Counted from the stretch's first letter, positions 1 through 5,710 are shown. The stretch: DNA of 5,710 bases from an uncultured Streptomyces sp. (GCA_946480485.1 CAMLJW010000353.1:1-5710), one strand, 5' to 3'. Notes: generated by a model from the letters alone, not told the origin. Program-made: numbers and translations.

Positions 1-2092
1 CGGCCGCGGACGCGTCGTGATCACCGCCACGGGAGCCGACAGCGCGCTCGGCCGGATCGCGTCCCTGATGGGTGCCGCGCCCGGGCTGACCCCGCTGCAG
101 CGCCGGCTGGCGAGGTTCGGCCGGGTTCTGGCAGCCGCCATCGTGGCCCTGTGCGCCCTGGTTCTGGCTCTCGGGCTGGTGCGCGGGCAGCCCGTGGAGC
201 TGATGATCGTGGCGGCGATCAGTCTCGCGGTCGCCGCCGTACCGGAGTCCCTGCCCGCCGTCGTGACGCTCGCGCTCGCCCTGGGGGCACGGCGGATGGC
301 GGACCGGCACGCCATCGTCCGCAGGCTGCCCGCGGTGGAGACGCTGGGCTCCGTCACGGTGATCGCCACCGACAAGACCGGCACCCTGACCGAAGGCCGA
401 ATGGCCGCCGAACGGCTGTGGACGCCGCACGGAGAGGCCACGGTCCTGGGCACCGGCTACGAGCCCCAGGGCCGGGTCATCCGCGACGGAGAAACGGTCA
501 CGGCGAACGACGCACCCGACCTGGCGGCGTTGCTGCGCGTCGCGATGCTGTGCAACGACGCGGCGCTGGAGCCTCCGCCGGACGGCTCCGCGGAGTGGCG
601 CGCGCTGGGTGACCCCACCGAGGCCGCGCTGCTCGTAGCAGGGGCCCGGCTCCGGCTGGACCGGGCGGCGCTGGACCGCGAGCTGCCGCGCCTGGAGGAG
701 ATTCCGTTCGACAGCGGCCGCAAGCGCATGACGACCGTCCACCGCCGGCCGGACGGAGCAGTGCGGGTCGCGTGCAAGGGAGCGCCGGAGTCCCTGCTCC
801 GGTCGCAGGTCCTGGCCGACGGTCCGGACCTGCTCGCCCGGGCGGCGGCTCAGGCGGAGGTACTGGCGCGCGACGGGTACCGGGTGCTCGCCATCGCGTC
901 GGCCGACCACGAGGAGGCGTTGGAACCGTCCGGGACATGGGAGTCGGACCTGTCGCTGCTCGGCCTTGTCGGCATCCTGGACCCGCCCCGCGCCGCTTCC
1001 GAGCCGTCGATCGCCGCCTGCAAACGCGCCGGCATCGTCCCTGTACTCATCACCGGTGACCATCCGCTGACCGCACGGGCCGTGGCGGAGCGCCTCGGCA
1101 TCGCCTCCCGGGAGGAGGAGGTCACCACCGGGCAACGGATCCGGGAAGGCGCGGCCGGCGAGCTGACCGGCGTACGCGTCTACGCGCGGACCACTCCCGA
1201 GCAGAAGCTGGACATCGTCGAGGCGTGGCGCGGGGCCGGGCAGGTGGTGGCGATGACGGGGGACGGGGTCAACGACGGCCCGGCCCTGCGTCGCGCCGAC
1301 ATCGGTGTCGCCATGGGGCGGCGCGGCACCGAAGTGGCCCGCCAGGCGGCCGACCTGGTGCTCGCCGACGACAACCCGGCCACCATCGTGTCGGCCGTCG
1401 AAGAGGGGCGTCGGGTCTACGCGAACGTACGCCGGTTCCTGCTCTACGGGCTTGCCGGCGGCACCGCGGAGATCCTCGTGATGCTCCTCGGCCCCTTCCT
1501 GGGGATGCCGCTGCCGCTGCTGCCCGCACAGATTCTGTGGATCAACCTGCTCACGCACGGTCTGCCCGGTGTCGCGCTCGGCGCGGAACCCGTCGACCCC
1601 GACGCCATGCGTCATCCACCCCGGCCTCCCGAGGAGAGCGTGCTGGGCGCCGGCCTGTGGCCGCGGATCCTGTTCATGGGGACCTTCGTCGCCACCGTGA
1701 CCCTGGTAGCCGGCGTGTGGGCCAGGGAGACGGGCCGCCCCTGGCAGTCCATGATCTTCCTGGTTCTCGGCGCGACCCAGCTGGGCGTTGCCCTGGGCTC
1801 CCGCGCCCGTCCGGGAAGCCTGGCCAACCCGTTCCTGCTCGTTGCCGTGGGTGCGGCCTTGGGCCTCCAGGCGGCCGGTGTCTATCTGCCCCCTCTCCGG
1901 GAGTTGCTGGGCACAGAGCCACTGTCGCTCGGGGACCTGGCGATCGCCTGTGCGTTGTCCGGTCTCGGCCATGTGGTGATGCGTCTGCAGGCACGGCTGT
2001 GGCCGGAGCGGCAGCCGCGCGCGGCCTTGGCGGTAGGTGGTGATCCGGGTGGTCGGCTTTCTCGCTCCGCCCGGGTACAGCGGCCCGGCTGA
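1..2092 (+). CDS. P2-type cation-transporting P-type ATPase (CtpF/Ca2+-ATPase-like), 5'-truncated by window edge
   Basis: This is an ATP-driven membrane cation pump that cycles through an aspartyl-phosphate. The reading frame is open from base 2, and its first residues (GRGRVVITATG, then GRI) match the end of the actuator domain, so the real start is upstream and the GTG at 17 is internal. In order: membrane segments M3 and M4 with PESLP (242-256), phosphorylation motif DKTGTLT with the catalytic Asp at 371-373, DPTEA (611-625), nucleotide-binding KGAPE (776-790), DPPR (980-991), TGD (1052-1060), hinge GDGVNDGP (1259-1282), then about six C-terminal membrane segments (roughly 1436-1990). Order and motifs fit the P2 family (SERCA, PMR1, CtpF), not the heavy-metal P1B type: there is no CPC motif in M4. 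Ion-site residues differ from SERCA: M4 Glu (245-247), M5 Glu (1469-1471) and M6 Asn (1544-1546) are kept, but the M5 Asn is Gly and the M6 Asp is His (1556-1558). The transported ion is therefore uncertain. Family call is firm; assignment to CtpF itself is inference. Confidence 0.93.
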   Translation, partial: GRGRVVITATGADSALGRIASLMGAAPGLTPLQRRLARFGRVLAAAIVALCALVLALGLVRGQPVELMIVAAISLAVAAVPESLPAVVTLALALGARRMADRHAIVRRLPAVETLGSVTVIATDKTGTLTEGRMAAERLWTPHGEATVLGTGYEPQGRVIRDGETVTANDAPDLAALLRVAMLCNDAALEPPPDGSAEWRALGDPTEAALLVAGARLRLDRAALDRELPRLEEIPFDSGRKRMTTVHRRPDGAVRVACKGAPESLLRSQVLADGPDLLARAAAQAEVLARDGYRVLAIASADHEEALEPSGTWESDLSLLGLVGILDPPRAASEPSIAACKRAGIVPVLITGDHPLTARAVAERLGIASREEEVTTGQRIREGAAGELTGVRVYARTTPEQKLDIVEAWRGAGQVVAMTGDGVNDGPALRRADIGVAMGRRGTEVARQAADLVLADDNPATIVSAVEEGRRVYANVRRFLLYGLAGGTAEILVMLLGPFLGMPLPLLPAQILWINLLTHGLPGVALGAEPVDPDAMRHPPRPPEESVLGAGLWPRILFMGTFVATVTLVAGVWARETGRPWQSMIFLVLGATQLGVALGSRARPGSLANPFLLVAVGAALGLQAAGVYLPPLRELLGTEPLSLGDLAIACALSGLGHVVMRLQARLWPERQPRAALAVGGDPGGRLSRSARVQRPG

Positions 2093-2151
2093 GCCTGGTC
2101 TTCGCACACTGAGACAGGCACGTCTTCGGACTGCGGTCGCCTCACGCAGCG

Positions 2152-2189
2152 CCGGGACAGCTACCGGGGGCGGTCTCCTTTCGTCCCGG
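2152..2189. terminator. Possible stem-loop, candidate terminator for the ATPase gene
   Basis: CCGGGAC (2152-2158) and GTCCCGG (2183-2189) form a perfect 7-bp inverted repeat around a 24-base loop that contains a smaller ACC/GGT pairing. It lies about 60 bases after the ATPase stop. The loop is long and there is no T-run afterwards, though terminators without a T-run are common in high-GC actinomycetes. It could be chance in such GC-rich DNA. Confidence 0.3.
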
Positions 2190-2220
2190 TTCGGGGCCAC
2201 GGCTACTCGCAGACAGTTCC

Positions 2221-2244
2221 CTGACGGCTTTGCAGTGCCGTCGG
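2221..2244. terminator. Stem-loop next to the narK stop codon, likely bidirectional terminator
   Basis: GACGGC (2223-2228) and GCCGTC (2237-2242) form a perfect 6-bp stem with an 8-base loop (TTTGCAGT). An outer C-G pair (2221/2244) extends it, with a T/G pair between that is a wobble in the plus-strand RNA only. On the minus strand the hairpin begins about seven bases after the narK stop, the usual place for a terminator. No T-run follows on either strand. Because the genes converge, it may serve both. Confidence 0.55.
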
Positions 2245-2250
2245 TAGGAG

Positions 2251-3450
2251 TCAGGCGCCTCGCCCGCGTACTCCCGGGCGCAGGGCATGGCGCCGGACCA
2301 CGGTCCCGGTGAAGGCACAGGTGGCGGCTGCGGTGAGGGCCAGGAGCAGGTACCCCCAGGTGTAGTCGTCGGCGATGCTGTAGACCGCGCCCATGACCAG
2401 GGGTGGAAAGAAGCCGCCCAGTCCGCCGGCGGCGCCGACGATACCGGTGACCGATCCGACCCGGTCGGCGGGTACGAGGCGGGCGACGAGGGCGAACACG
2501 GCGCCCGATCCGGTTCCCAGGGCTGCGGCCATGCCGAGGAAGGCCAGCGTGCCGAGTGGGATCAGCGCGAGCTCGAAGGAGGCAAGGAGGGCGAGTCCGG
2601 CGATGGCGGCGTACGCCCCGATGAGCACAGGGACGGGGTGGAGCCGGTCGGAGAGCCAGCCGCCCACCGGGCGCGCGGCGACCGCGAGGACGACGAAGCC
2701 GGCGGTGCGCAGGGCGGCGTCGGAGCGTCCGAGGTCGTAGGCGTTGGTGAGATAGGTAGGCAGGTAGACGCTGAAGGCGACGAAACCGCCGAAGGCCACG
2801 GCGTAGAGGAAGGCCAGCTGCCAGGCGGTGGGCATCCGCATGGTGGCGGTGGTGCGCGCGAGCAGCGAGCCGGCCGGAATGGCGCGTTCCGGCTGGTCGT
2901 GCAGGAGGAAGTGCGCGGTGACGGCGTAGACGGCCAGGATGACGGCGACGAGGGTGAAGGGAAAGCTCCGGTCGACGGCATCGGCCAGCTGCACGGTGGT
3001 GAACGCCGAGATGGCGGTTCCCCCGGTTCCGATGCCGAAGATGCCGAGAGCCAGGCCGCGCCGTTCGGGCGGGTACCAGGCGTTGACGAACGGGACGCCG
3101 ACGGCGAACGTGGTGCCGCCCAGCCCGAGGAAGAAGCCGCCGATGAGGAACTCGGCCAGGGAGTCGGCCAGATGGCCCAGGTACAACACGGGCAGGATGG
3201 TCAGGGCGGTGACGAGGGGAAACATCCCGCGGGCACCGACGCGGTCGGTCAGTGCTCCGACCGGAATCCGGCCGAGCGAGCCGACCAGGACCGGCACGGC
3301 CACCACCAGGGACTGCTGGAACGAGCTGAGGCCCAAGTCCTCGCGGAGCGTCGGGCCGAGCGGCCCCAGCAGTGCCCAAGCCCAGAAGCCGGCCATGAAC
3401 CCGGCCGTAGCCAGAGCCAGCATGCGCGTCGGCTGCGCGGAACGGCTCAC
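2251..3450 (-). CDS. narK: Nitrate/nitrite transporter, NarK2 type, major facilitator superfamily
   Basis: This inner-membrane porter imports nitrate and/or exports nitrite, feeding a nitrate reductase whose active site faces the cytoplasm. The 399-residue product has about 12 hydrophobic segments, normal for the family. It keeps the two Args that bind the anion in E. coli NarK: Arg61 in GRIPVGALTDR (TM2) and Arg260 in ARPVGGWLSDR (TM8 region). Both glycine-rich nitrate-signature regions are present, around residues 109-148 (GLGGTTFAVGVPF onward) and 312-354 (GTGSGAVFALVAR, then GAAGGLGGFFPP). The pattern closely resembles M. tuberculosis NarK2 as I remember it. I chose the GTG at 3450 because GGAGG lies five bases upstream and the protein then begins just before TM1. 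An in-frame ATG at 3585 would add 45 Pro/Gly-rich residues unlike any family member. The gene diverges from narG across 243 bases and converges on the ATPase gene. Confidence 0.95.
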   Translation of the reverse strand: MSRSAQPTRMLALATAGFMAGFWAWALLGPLGPTLREDLGLSSFQQSLVVAVPVLVGSLGRIPVGALTDRVGARGMFPLVTALTILPVLYLGHLADSLAEFLIGGFFLGLGGTTFAVGVPFVNAWYPPERRGLALGIFGIGTGGTAISAFTTVQLADAVDRSFPFTLVAVILAVYAVTAHFLLHDQPERAIPAGSLLARTTATMRMPTAWQLAFLYAVAFGGFVAFSVYLPTYLTNAYDLGRSDAALRTAGFVVLAVAARPVGGWLSDRLHPVPVLIGAYAAIAGLALLASFELALIPLGTLAFLGMAAALGTGSGAVFALVARLVPADRVGSVTGIVGAAGGLGGFFPPLVMGAVYSIADDYTWGYLLLALTAAATCAFTGTVVRRHALRPGVRGRGA

Positions 3451-3454
3451 TGGC

Positions 3455-3460
3455 TCCTCC
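3455..3460 (-). promoter_or_regulatory. narK ribosome-binding site
   Basis: On the minus strand GGAGGA lies immediately upstream of the GTG at 3450, leaving a four- to five-base spacer, inside a longer purine run (GAGGAGAGGAGGAG). It is close to a full Shine-Dalgarno match and decides the start over the in-frame upstream ATG. Confidence 0.85.
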
Positions 3461-3466
3461 TCTCCT

Positions 3467-3499
3467 CGCACACCGGCGACGCACCAGACATGGTGTGCG
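3467..3499 (-). repeat. Nested inverted repeats in the narK leader
   Basis: CGCACACC (3467-3474) and GGTGTGCG (3492-3499) are perfect 8-bp inverted arms separated by 17 bases. A second inverted repeat, CACCA (3482-3486) and TGGTG (3491-3495) with a four-base loop, shares part of the right arm, so the two stems cannot form together. If narK is transcribed from upstream of 3499, its mRNA carries these stems 6-7 bases before the ribosome-binding site. They may act as an RNA switch, protect the mRNA or be a protein operator. The pairing is directly seen; the role is unknown. Confidence 0.45.
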
Positions 3500-3523
3500 G
3501 GGGGCCGGGAACCGGGTGAGGGG
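3499..3523 (+). other. G-quadruplex-capable tract in the narK leader/promoter
   Basis: The plus strand has four G-runs, 3499-3504, 3507-3509, 3514-3516 and 3520-3523, with loops of 2, 4 and 3 bases. This satisfies the usual rule of four runs of at least three Gs with loops of 1-7. The G-rich strand is the template for narK transcription. Whether it folds is unknown, and such motifs are frequent by chance in high-GC genomes. Confidence 0.45.
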
Positions 3524-3540
3524 CTGTATGGCCCAGGGCC

Positions 3541-3556
3541 GGGGACGTACGGCCCC
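3541..3556. promoter_or_regulatory. DosR/DevR (OsdR)-box-like palindrome
   Basis: GGGGACGTACGGCCCC is palindromic at 14 of 16 positions. Against the M. tuberculosis DosR consensus TTSGGGACTWWAGTCCCSAA, centred between 3548 and 3549, it matches 13 of the 16 inner positions: a perfect left half SGGGAC and a right half with T changed to G. The outer two bases on each side do not match. The centre lies about 98 bases from the narK start and 145 from the narG start. Its place between nitrate-respiration genes, a known class of DosR targets, supports the call, but no regulator gene is in the window. Confidence 0.5.
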
Positions 3557-3622
3557 TGACCCTCCCGTAGACGGTGCGGGTGCACTTGTGGCCACAGGGC
3601 ACTCTGTTTCTCCTAACCGGCA

Positions 3623-3647
3623 CAAATTGGCGCATAACGGTAATTTT
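3623..3647. promoter_or_regulatory. AT-rich imperfect palindrome upstream of narG, possible operator or promoter core
   Basis: CAAATTGGCG (3623-3632) and CGGTAATTTT (3638-3647) are inverted arms matching at 7 of 10 positions around CATAA. They sit in the only AT-rich patch of a strongly GC-rich window, 47-71 bases before the narG start, where a promoter or activator site would be expected. The arms do not match the FNR/CRP consensus. TAATTT (3641-3646) could be a -10 element, but no good -35 pairs with it. Confidence 0.35.
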
Positions 3648-3682
3648 GCGATGCAGGTGTCCCTCAAGCCCTCCCAACAGTG

Positions 3683-3688
3683 AGGTGA
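3683..3688 (+). promoter_or_regulatory. narG ribosome-binding site
   Basis: AGGTGA lies five bases upstream of the GTG at 3694, a good match to the Shine-Dalgarno sequence. An in-frame GTG at 3685 overlaps this element and would have no comparable site of its own, so 3694 is preferred. Confidence 0.75.
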
Positions 3689-3693
3689 CGGTC

Positions 3694-5710
3694 GTGGCGG
3701 ACAGCGGGGCCGCAGCCGATGGAGCGGCCGCGAAGGCGCTGCTGCGTGCAGGGCGGTTCTTCACGCGGCGGGAGGCCACTTCGGATCTGCGGGCGGTCTT
3801 CCTTGAGGGCGGCCGCGAGGGAGATGCCTTCTACCGGGACCGGTGGAGCCACGACAAGGTAGTGCGCTCCACCCATGGGGTGAACTGCACGGGCTCGTGT
3901 TCGTGGAAGGTGTACGTCAAGGACGGGATCATCACCTGGGAGAGTCAGGAGACCGACTACCCGTCGGTCGGACCGGATTCCCCGGAGTACGAGCCGCGCG
4001 GCTGCCCGCGAGGGGCGGCCTTCTCCTGGTACACGTACTCGCCGACGCGCGTGCGTTTCCCCTACGCTCGCGGAGTCCTCGTGGAGATGTACCGGGAGGC
4101 CAGGGCGCGGTTGGGTGACCCGGTGCTGGCGTGGGCCGACATCCAGTCCGACCCGGAGCGCCGCCGCCGCTACCAGCGGGCGAGGGGCAAGGGCGGCCAT
4201 GTCCGGGTCTCGTGGGACGAGGCGGTCGAGATCGCGGCTGCGGCGCATGTGCATGCGATCAAGCGGTGGGGGCCCGACCGGATCGCCGGTTTCTCGCCGA
4301 TCCCGGCGATGTCGATGGTGTCGCACGCGATCGGGGCGCGGTTCATTGAGCTGATCGGCGGGTGCATGACGTCGTTCTACGACTGGTACGCCGATCTTCC
4401 GGTCGCCTCCCCGCAGGTGTTCGGGGACCAGACAGATGTGCCGGAGTCCGGCGACTGGTGGAACGCGGCTTACCTGATCATGTGGGGCTCGAACGTGCCG
4501 GTTACCCGCACCCCGGACGCGCACTGGATGGCCGAGGCCCGTTATCGGGGCCAGAAGGTCGTCGTGGTCTCGCCGGACTACGCCGACCATACGAAGTTCG
4601 CCGACGTGTGGCTGCCCGCCCAGCCCGGCACGGACGGAGCGCTGGCGATGGCCATGGGGCATGTGATCCTTTCCGAGTGCTTTGTCGAGCGGCGAGTGCC
4701 GTTCTTCGTCGACTACGTGCGGCAGTACACCGACCTGCCGTTTCTGGTGACCCTGGACGAGCACGACGGCGGCCATGTGCCGGGGAGGTTTCTGCGCGCA
4801 TCCGACCTCGGCGATACGGGTGAAGGCGCCGAGTGGAAGACGGTGCTCGTCGACGGCCGTACGGGCAGGCCGGTTGTGCCGGGCGGCACCCTGGGCGAGC
4901 GGTGGACCCGGTCCGGTGAGGGGCGGTGGAACCTCGATCTCGGTGAGGTGGCGCCCCAGTTGACCCTGCTCGGCGAAGGGGCGGAGGCGGTCGAGGTGCT
5001 GTTGCCGCGCTTCGACACGGCCGAGGGAAGCGGGGCGGTGCTGCACCGAGGCGTGCCGGCGCGCCGTGTCGAGGGCCGTCTGGTGACCACGGTCTTCGAC
5101 CTGATGCTCGCGCAGTACGGCGTGCACCGCGACGGCCTGCCCGGCCAGTGGCCGACCGGATACGACGACGCCGACGCGCCGTACACGCCTGCATGGCAGG
5201 AGCGGCTGACCTCCGTGCCGGCTGCGGTGGCGGTCCGCGTGGCGCGGGAGTTGGCGCGCAACTCCGAGCGGTCCGGGGGCCGCACGATGATCATCATGGG
5301 AGCAGGGGTCTGCCAGTGGTTCCACGGAGACGCGACCTACCGGGCGATCCTGGCCCTGCTCATGCTCAGCGGCGCGATGGGGCGCAACGGCGGAGGGTGG
5401 GCGCACTACGTGGGCCAGGAGAAGTGCCGTCCCTTCACCGGCTGGTCCACGCTGGCCATGGCGGCGGACTGGCAGCGCCCGCCTCGGCAGGCGATCGGCA
5501 CGGCGTACTGGTACACCCACACCGACCAGTGGCGCTACGACGGCTACCGCGCCGACGCGCTCACCTCGCCCCTGGCCCGGGGCGACCTGGCCGGGCTGCA
5601 CACCGCTGACACGCTCGCGCTGGCGACGCGGCTGGGCTGGATGCCCTCCTACCCGCAGTTCGACCGCAACCCGCTGGACCTCGCCGACGAGGCCGCGGCC
5701 AGTGGAGAGG
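3694..5710 (+). CDS. narG: Respiratory nitrate reductase alpha subunit NarG, 3'-truncated by window edge
   Basis: NarG is the catalytic subunit of the membrane-bound NarGHI complex. It reduces nitrate to nitrite at a molybdenum bis-MGD centre facing the cytoplasm, with quinol electrons arriving through NarI and NarH. The frame starts at GTG 3694 and stays open for 672 codons to the edge, just over half of the family's roughly 1,230-1,250 residues. The FS0 iron-sulfur ligands have the NarG spacing: His61 and Cys65, Cys69 (HGVNCTGSC), then Cys104 (RGCPRG). The molybdenum-ligand Asp, Asp222 in E. coli NarG, is Asp230 in SFYDWY. Family blocks GPDRIAGFSPIPAMSMVS, WGSNVPVTRTPDAHW, GGGWAHYVGQEK and DWQRP follow in order. 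The N-terminus has no hydrophobic segment and no full twin-arginine motif, consistent with an inward-facing enzyme supplied by NarK. narH, narJ and narI are expected beyond the edge. There is no internal frameshift in the visible part. Confidence 0.97.
   Translation, partial: MADSGAAADGAAAKALLRAGRFFTRREATSDLRAVFLEGGREGDAFYRDRWSHDKVVRSTHGVNCTGSCSWKVYVKDGIITWESQETDYPSVGPDSPEYEPRGCPRGAAFSWYTYSPTRVRFPYARGVLVEMYREARARLGDPVLAWADIQSDPERRRRYQRARGKGGHVRVSWDEAVEIAAAAHVHAIKRWGPDRIAGFSPIPAMSMVSHAIGARFIELIGGCMTSFYDWYADLPVASPQVFGDQTDVPESGDWWNAAYLIMWGSNVPVTRTPDAHWMAEARYRGQKVVVVSPDYADHTKFADVWLPAQPGTDGALAMAMGHVILSECFVERRVPFFVDYVRQYTDLPFLVTLDEHDGGHVPGRFLRASDLGDTGEGAEWKTVLVDGRTGRPVVPGGTLGERWTRSGEGRWNLDLGEVAPQLTLLGEGAEAVEVLLPRFDTAEGSGAVLHRGVPARRVEGRLVTTVFDLMLAQYGVHRDGLPGQWPTGYDDADAPYTPAWQERLTSVPAAVAVRVARELARNSERSGGRTMIIMGAGVCQWFHGDATYRAILALLMLSGAMGRNGGGWAHYVGQEKCRPFTGWSTLAMAADWQRPPRQAIGTAYWYTHTDQWRYDGYRADALTSPLARGDLAGLHTADTLALATRLGWMPSYPQFDRNPLDLADEAAASGE

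Larger units (their letters stand above)
2093..2250. other. Convergent intergenic gap between the ATPase gene and narK
   Basis: This 158-base gap separates the stop codons of the two converging genes. I see no convincing gene in it: the open frames crossing it are out-of-frame extensions from the neighbours. It holds two inverted repeats, described separately, that could end transcription from either side. A short direct repeat, GTCTTCG (near 2099 and 2122), has no obvious meaning. Confidence 0.7.
3451..3693. promoter_or_regulatory. Divergent narK-narG regulatory region
   Basis: These 243 bases separate two divergent start codons and must carry both promoters unless transcription starts further off. 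From narK to narG it contains the narK ribosome-binding site, nested inverted repeats, a G-rich tract, the GGCCCAGGGCC palindrome (3530-3540), a DosR-box-like palindrome (3541-3556), the palindrome TGTGGCCACA (3587-3596) and an AT-rich stretch (about 3603-3655). I could not fix a convincing -10/-35 pair for either gene. Weak -10-like elements are TAATTT (3641-3646, plus strand) and CATACA (minus strand, 3530-3525). No FNR-type TTGAT-N4-ATCAA site was seen. Confidence 0.75.

Noticed and set aside
17..19. GTG at 17 as the true start of the ATPase
   Set aside because: The frame is open to the window edge and the codons before it read as family sequence (GRGRV). A pump starting here would lack M1, M2 and the actuator domain.
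2099..2128. Direct repeat GTCTTCG in the convergent gap
   Set aside because: Two copies of a 7-mer are too short to suggest an array, attachment site or mobile-element footprint.
2037..2312. A 91-codon plus-strand frame spanning the convergent gap
   Set aside because: It overlaps the ATPase end in another frame and the narK end, with no ribosome-binding site or recognisable product.
2287..3519. A 410-codon open frame on the plus strand opposite narK
   Set aside because: The product is Gly/Glu/Asp-rich with no recognisable domain, and the opposite strand encodes a clear NarK with both conserved Args.
3451..3585. A 45-residue N-terminal extension of NarK from an ATG at 3585
   Set aside because: The extension is Pro/Gly/His-rich, has no visible ribosome-binding site, runs through the regulatory palindromes and is absent from the family. 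The GTG at 3450 has a strong ribosome-binding site.
3650..3665. A second DosR box around GTCCCT upstream of narG
   Set aside because: Only one half-site (GTCCC) fits; the other half matches poorly, about 7 of 12 informative positions overall.
3664..5601. A 645-codon open frame on the minus strand opposite narG
   Set aside because: It mirrors narG. Long stop-free antisense frames are expected in high-GC coding DNA. The product is low-complexity (rich in Arg, Pro, His, Val) with no family resemblance, while the plus strand encodes an unmistakable NarG.

Overview
The window is very GC-rich (only the narK-narG gap has an AT-rich patch), and its genes start with GTG behind strong purine-rich ribosome-binding sites. 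The protein sequences resemble high-GC actinomycete families. A Streptomyces or close relative is the best guess, from composition and protein similarity recalled from memory, not from a search.

Layout: (1) positions 1-2092, plus strand, hold the C-terminal two thirds or so of a P2-type (Ca2+-ATPase-like, CtpF-related) cation-transporting P-type ATPase whose 5' end lies outside the window. (2) Positions 2093-2250 are a short convergent gap with two inverted repeats; the one beside narK is a credible terminator. (3) Positions 2251-3450, minus strand, hold a complete nitrate/nitrite transporter of the NarK2 type (major facilitator superfamily). (4) Positions 3451-3693 are a 243-base divergent regulatory region with a DosR/DevR-like palindrome, a G-quadruplex-capable tract, leader hairpins for narK and an AT-rich imperfect palindrome close to narG. 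(5) Positions 3694-5710, plus strand, hold the first 672 codons of narG, the molybdenum catalytic subunit of respiratory nitrate reductase; the gene runs off the right edge, and narH, narJ and narI would be expected beyond it.

How it fits together: NarK brings nitrate in and exports nitrite, and NarG reduces nitrate on the cytoplasmic face of the membrane, so the divergent pair forms one respiratory module. In Mycobacterium tuberculosis the DosR (DevR) hypoxia regulon contains both narK2 and the P2-type ATPase gene ctpF. Here a related ATPase, a NarK2-type porter and narG are adjacent, and a DosR-box-like palindrome lies between the divergent genes. The most interesting reading is that this is a piece of a DosR/OsdR-type hypoxia or dormancy island. 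No wholly new system is visible. The least ordinary points are the candidate operator, the altered ion-site residues of the ATPase and the structured narK leader. No RNA gene, mobile element or CRISPR array was seen.
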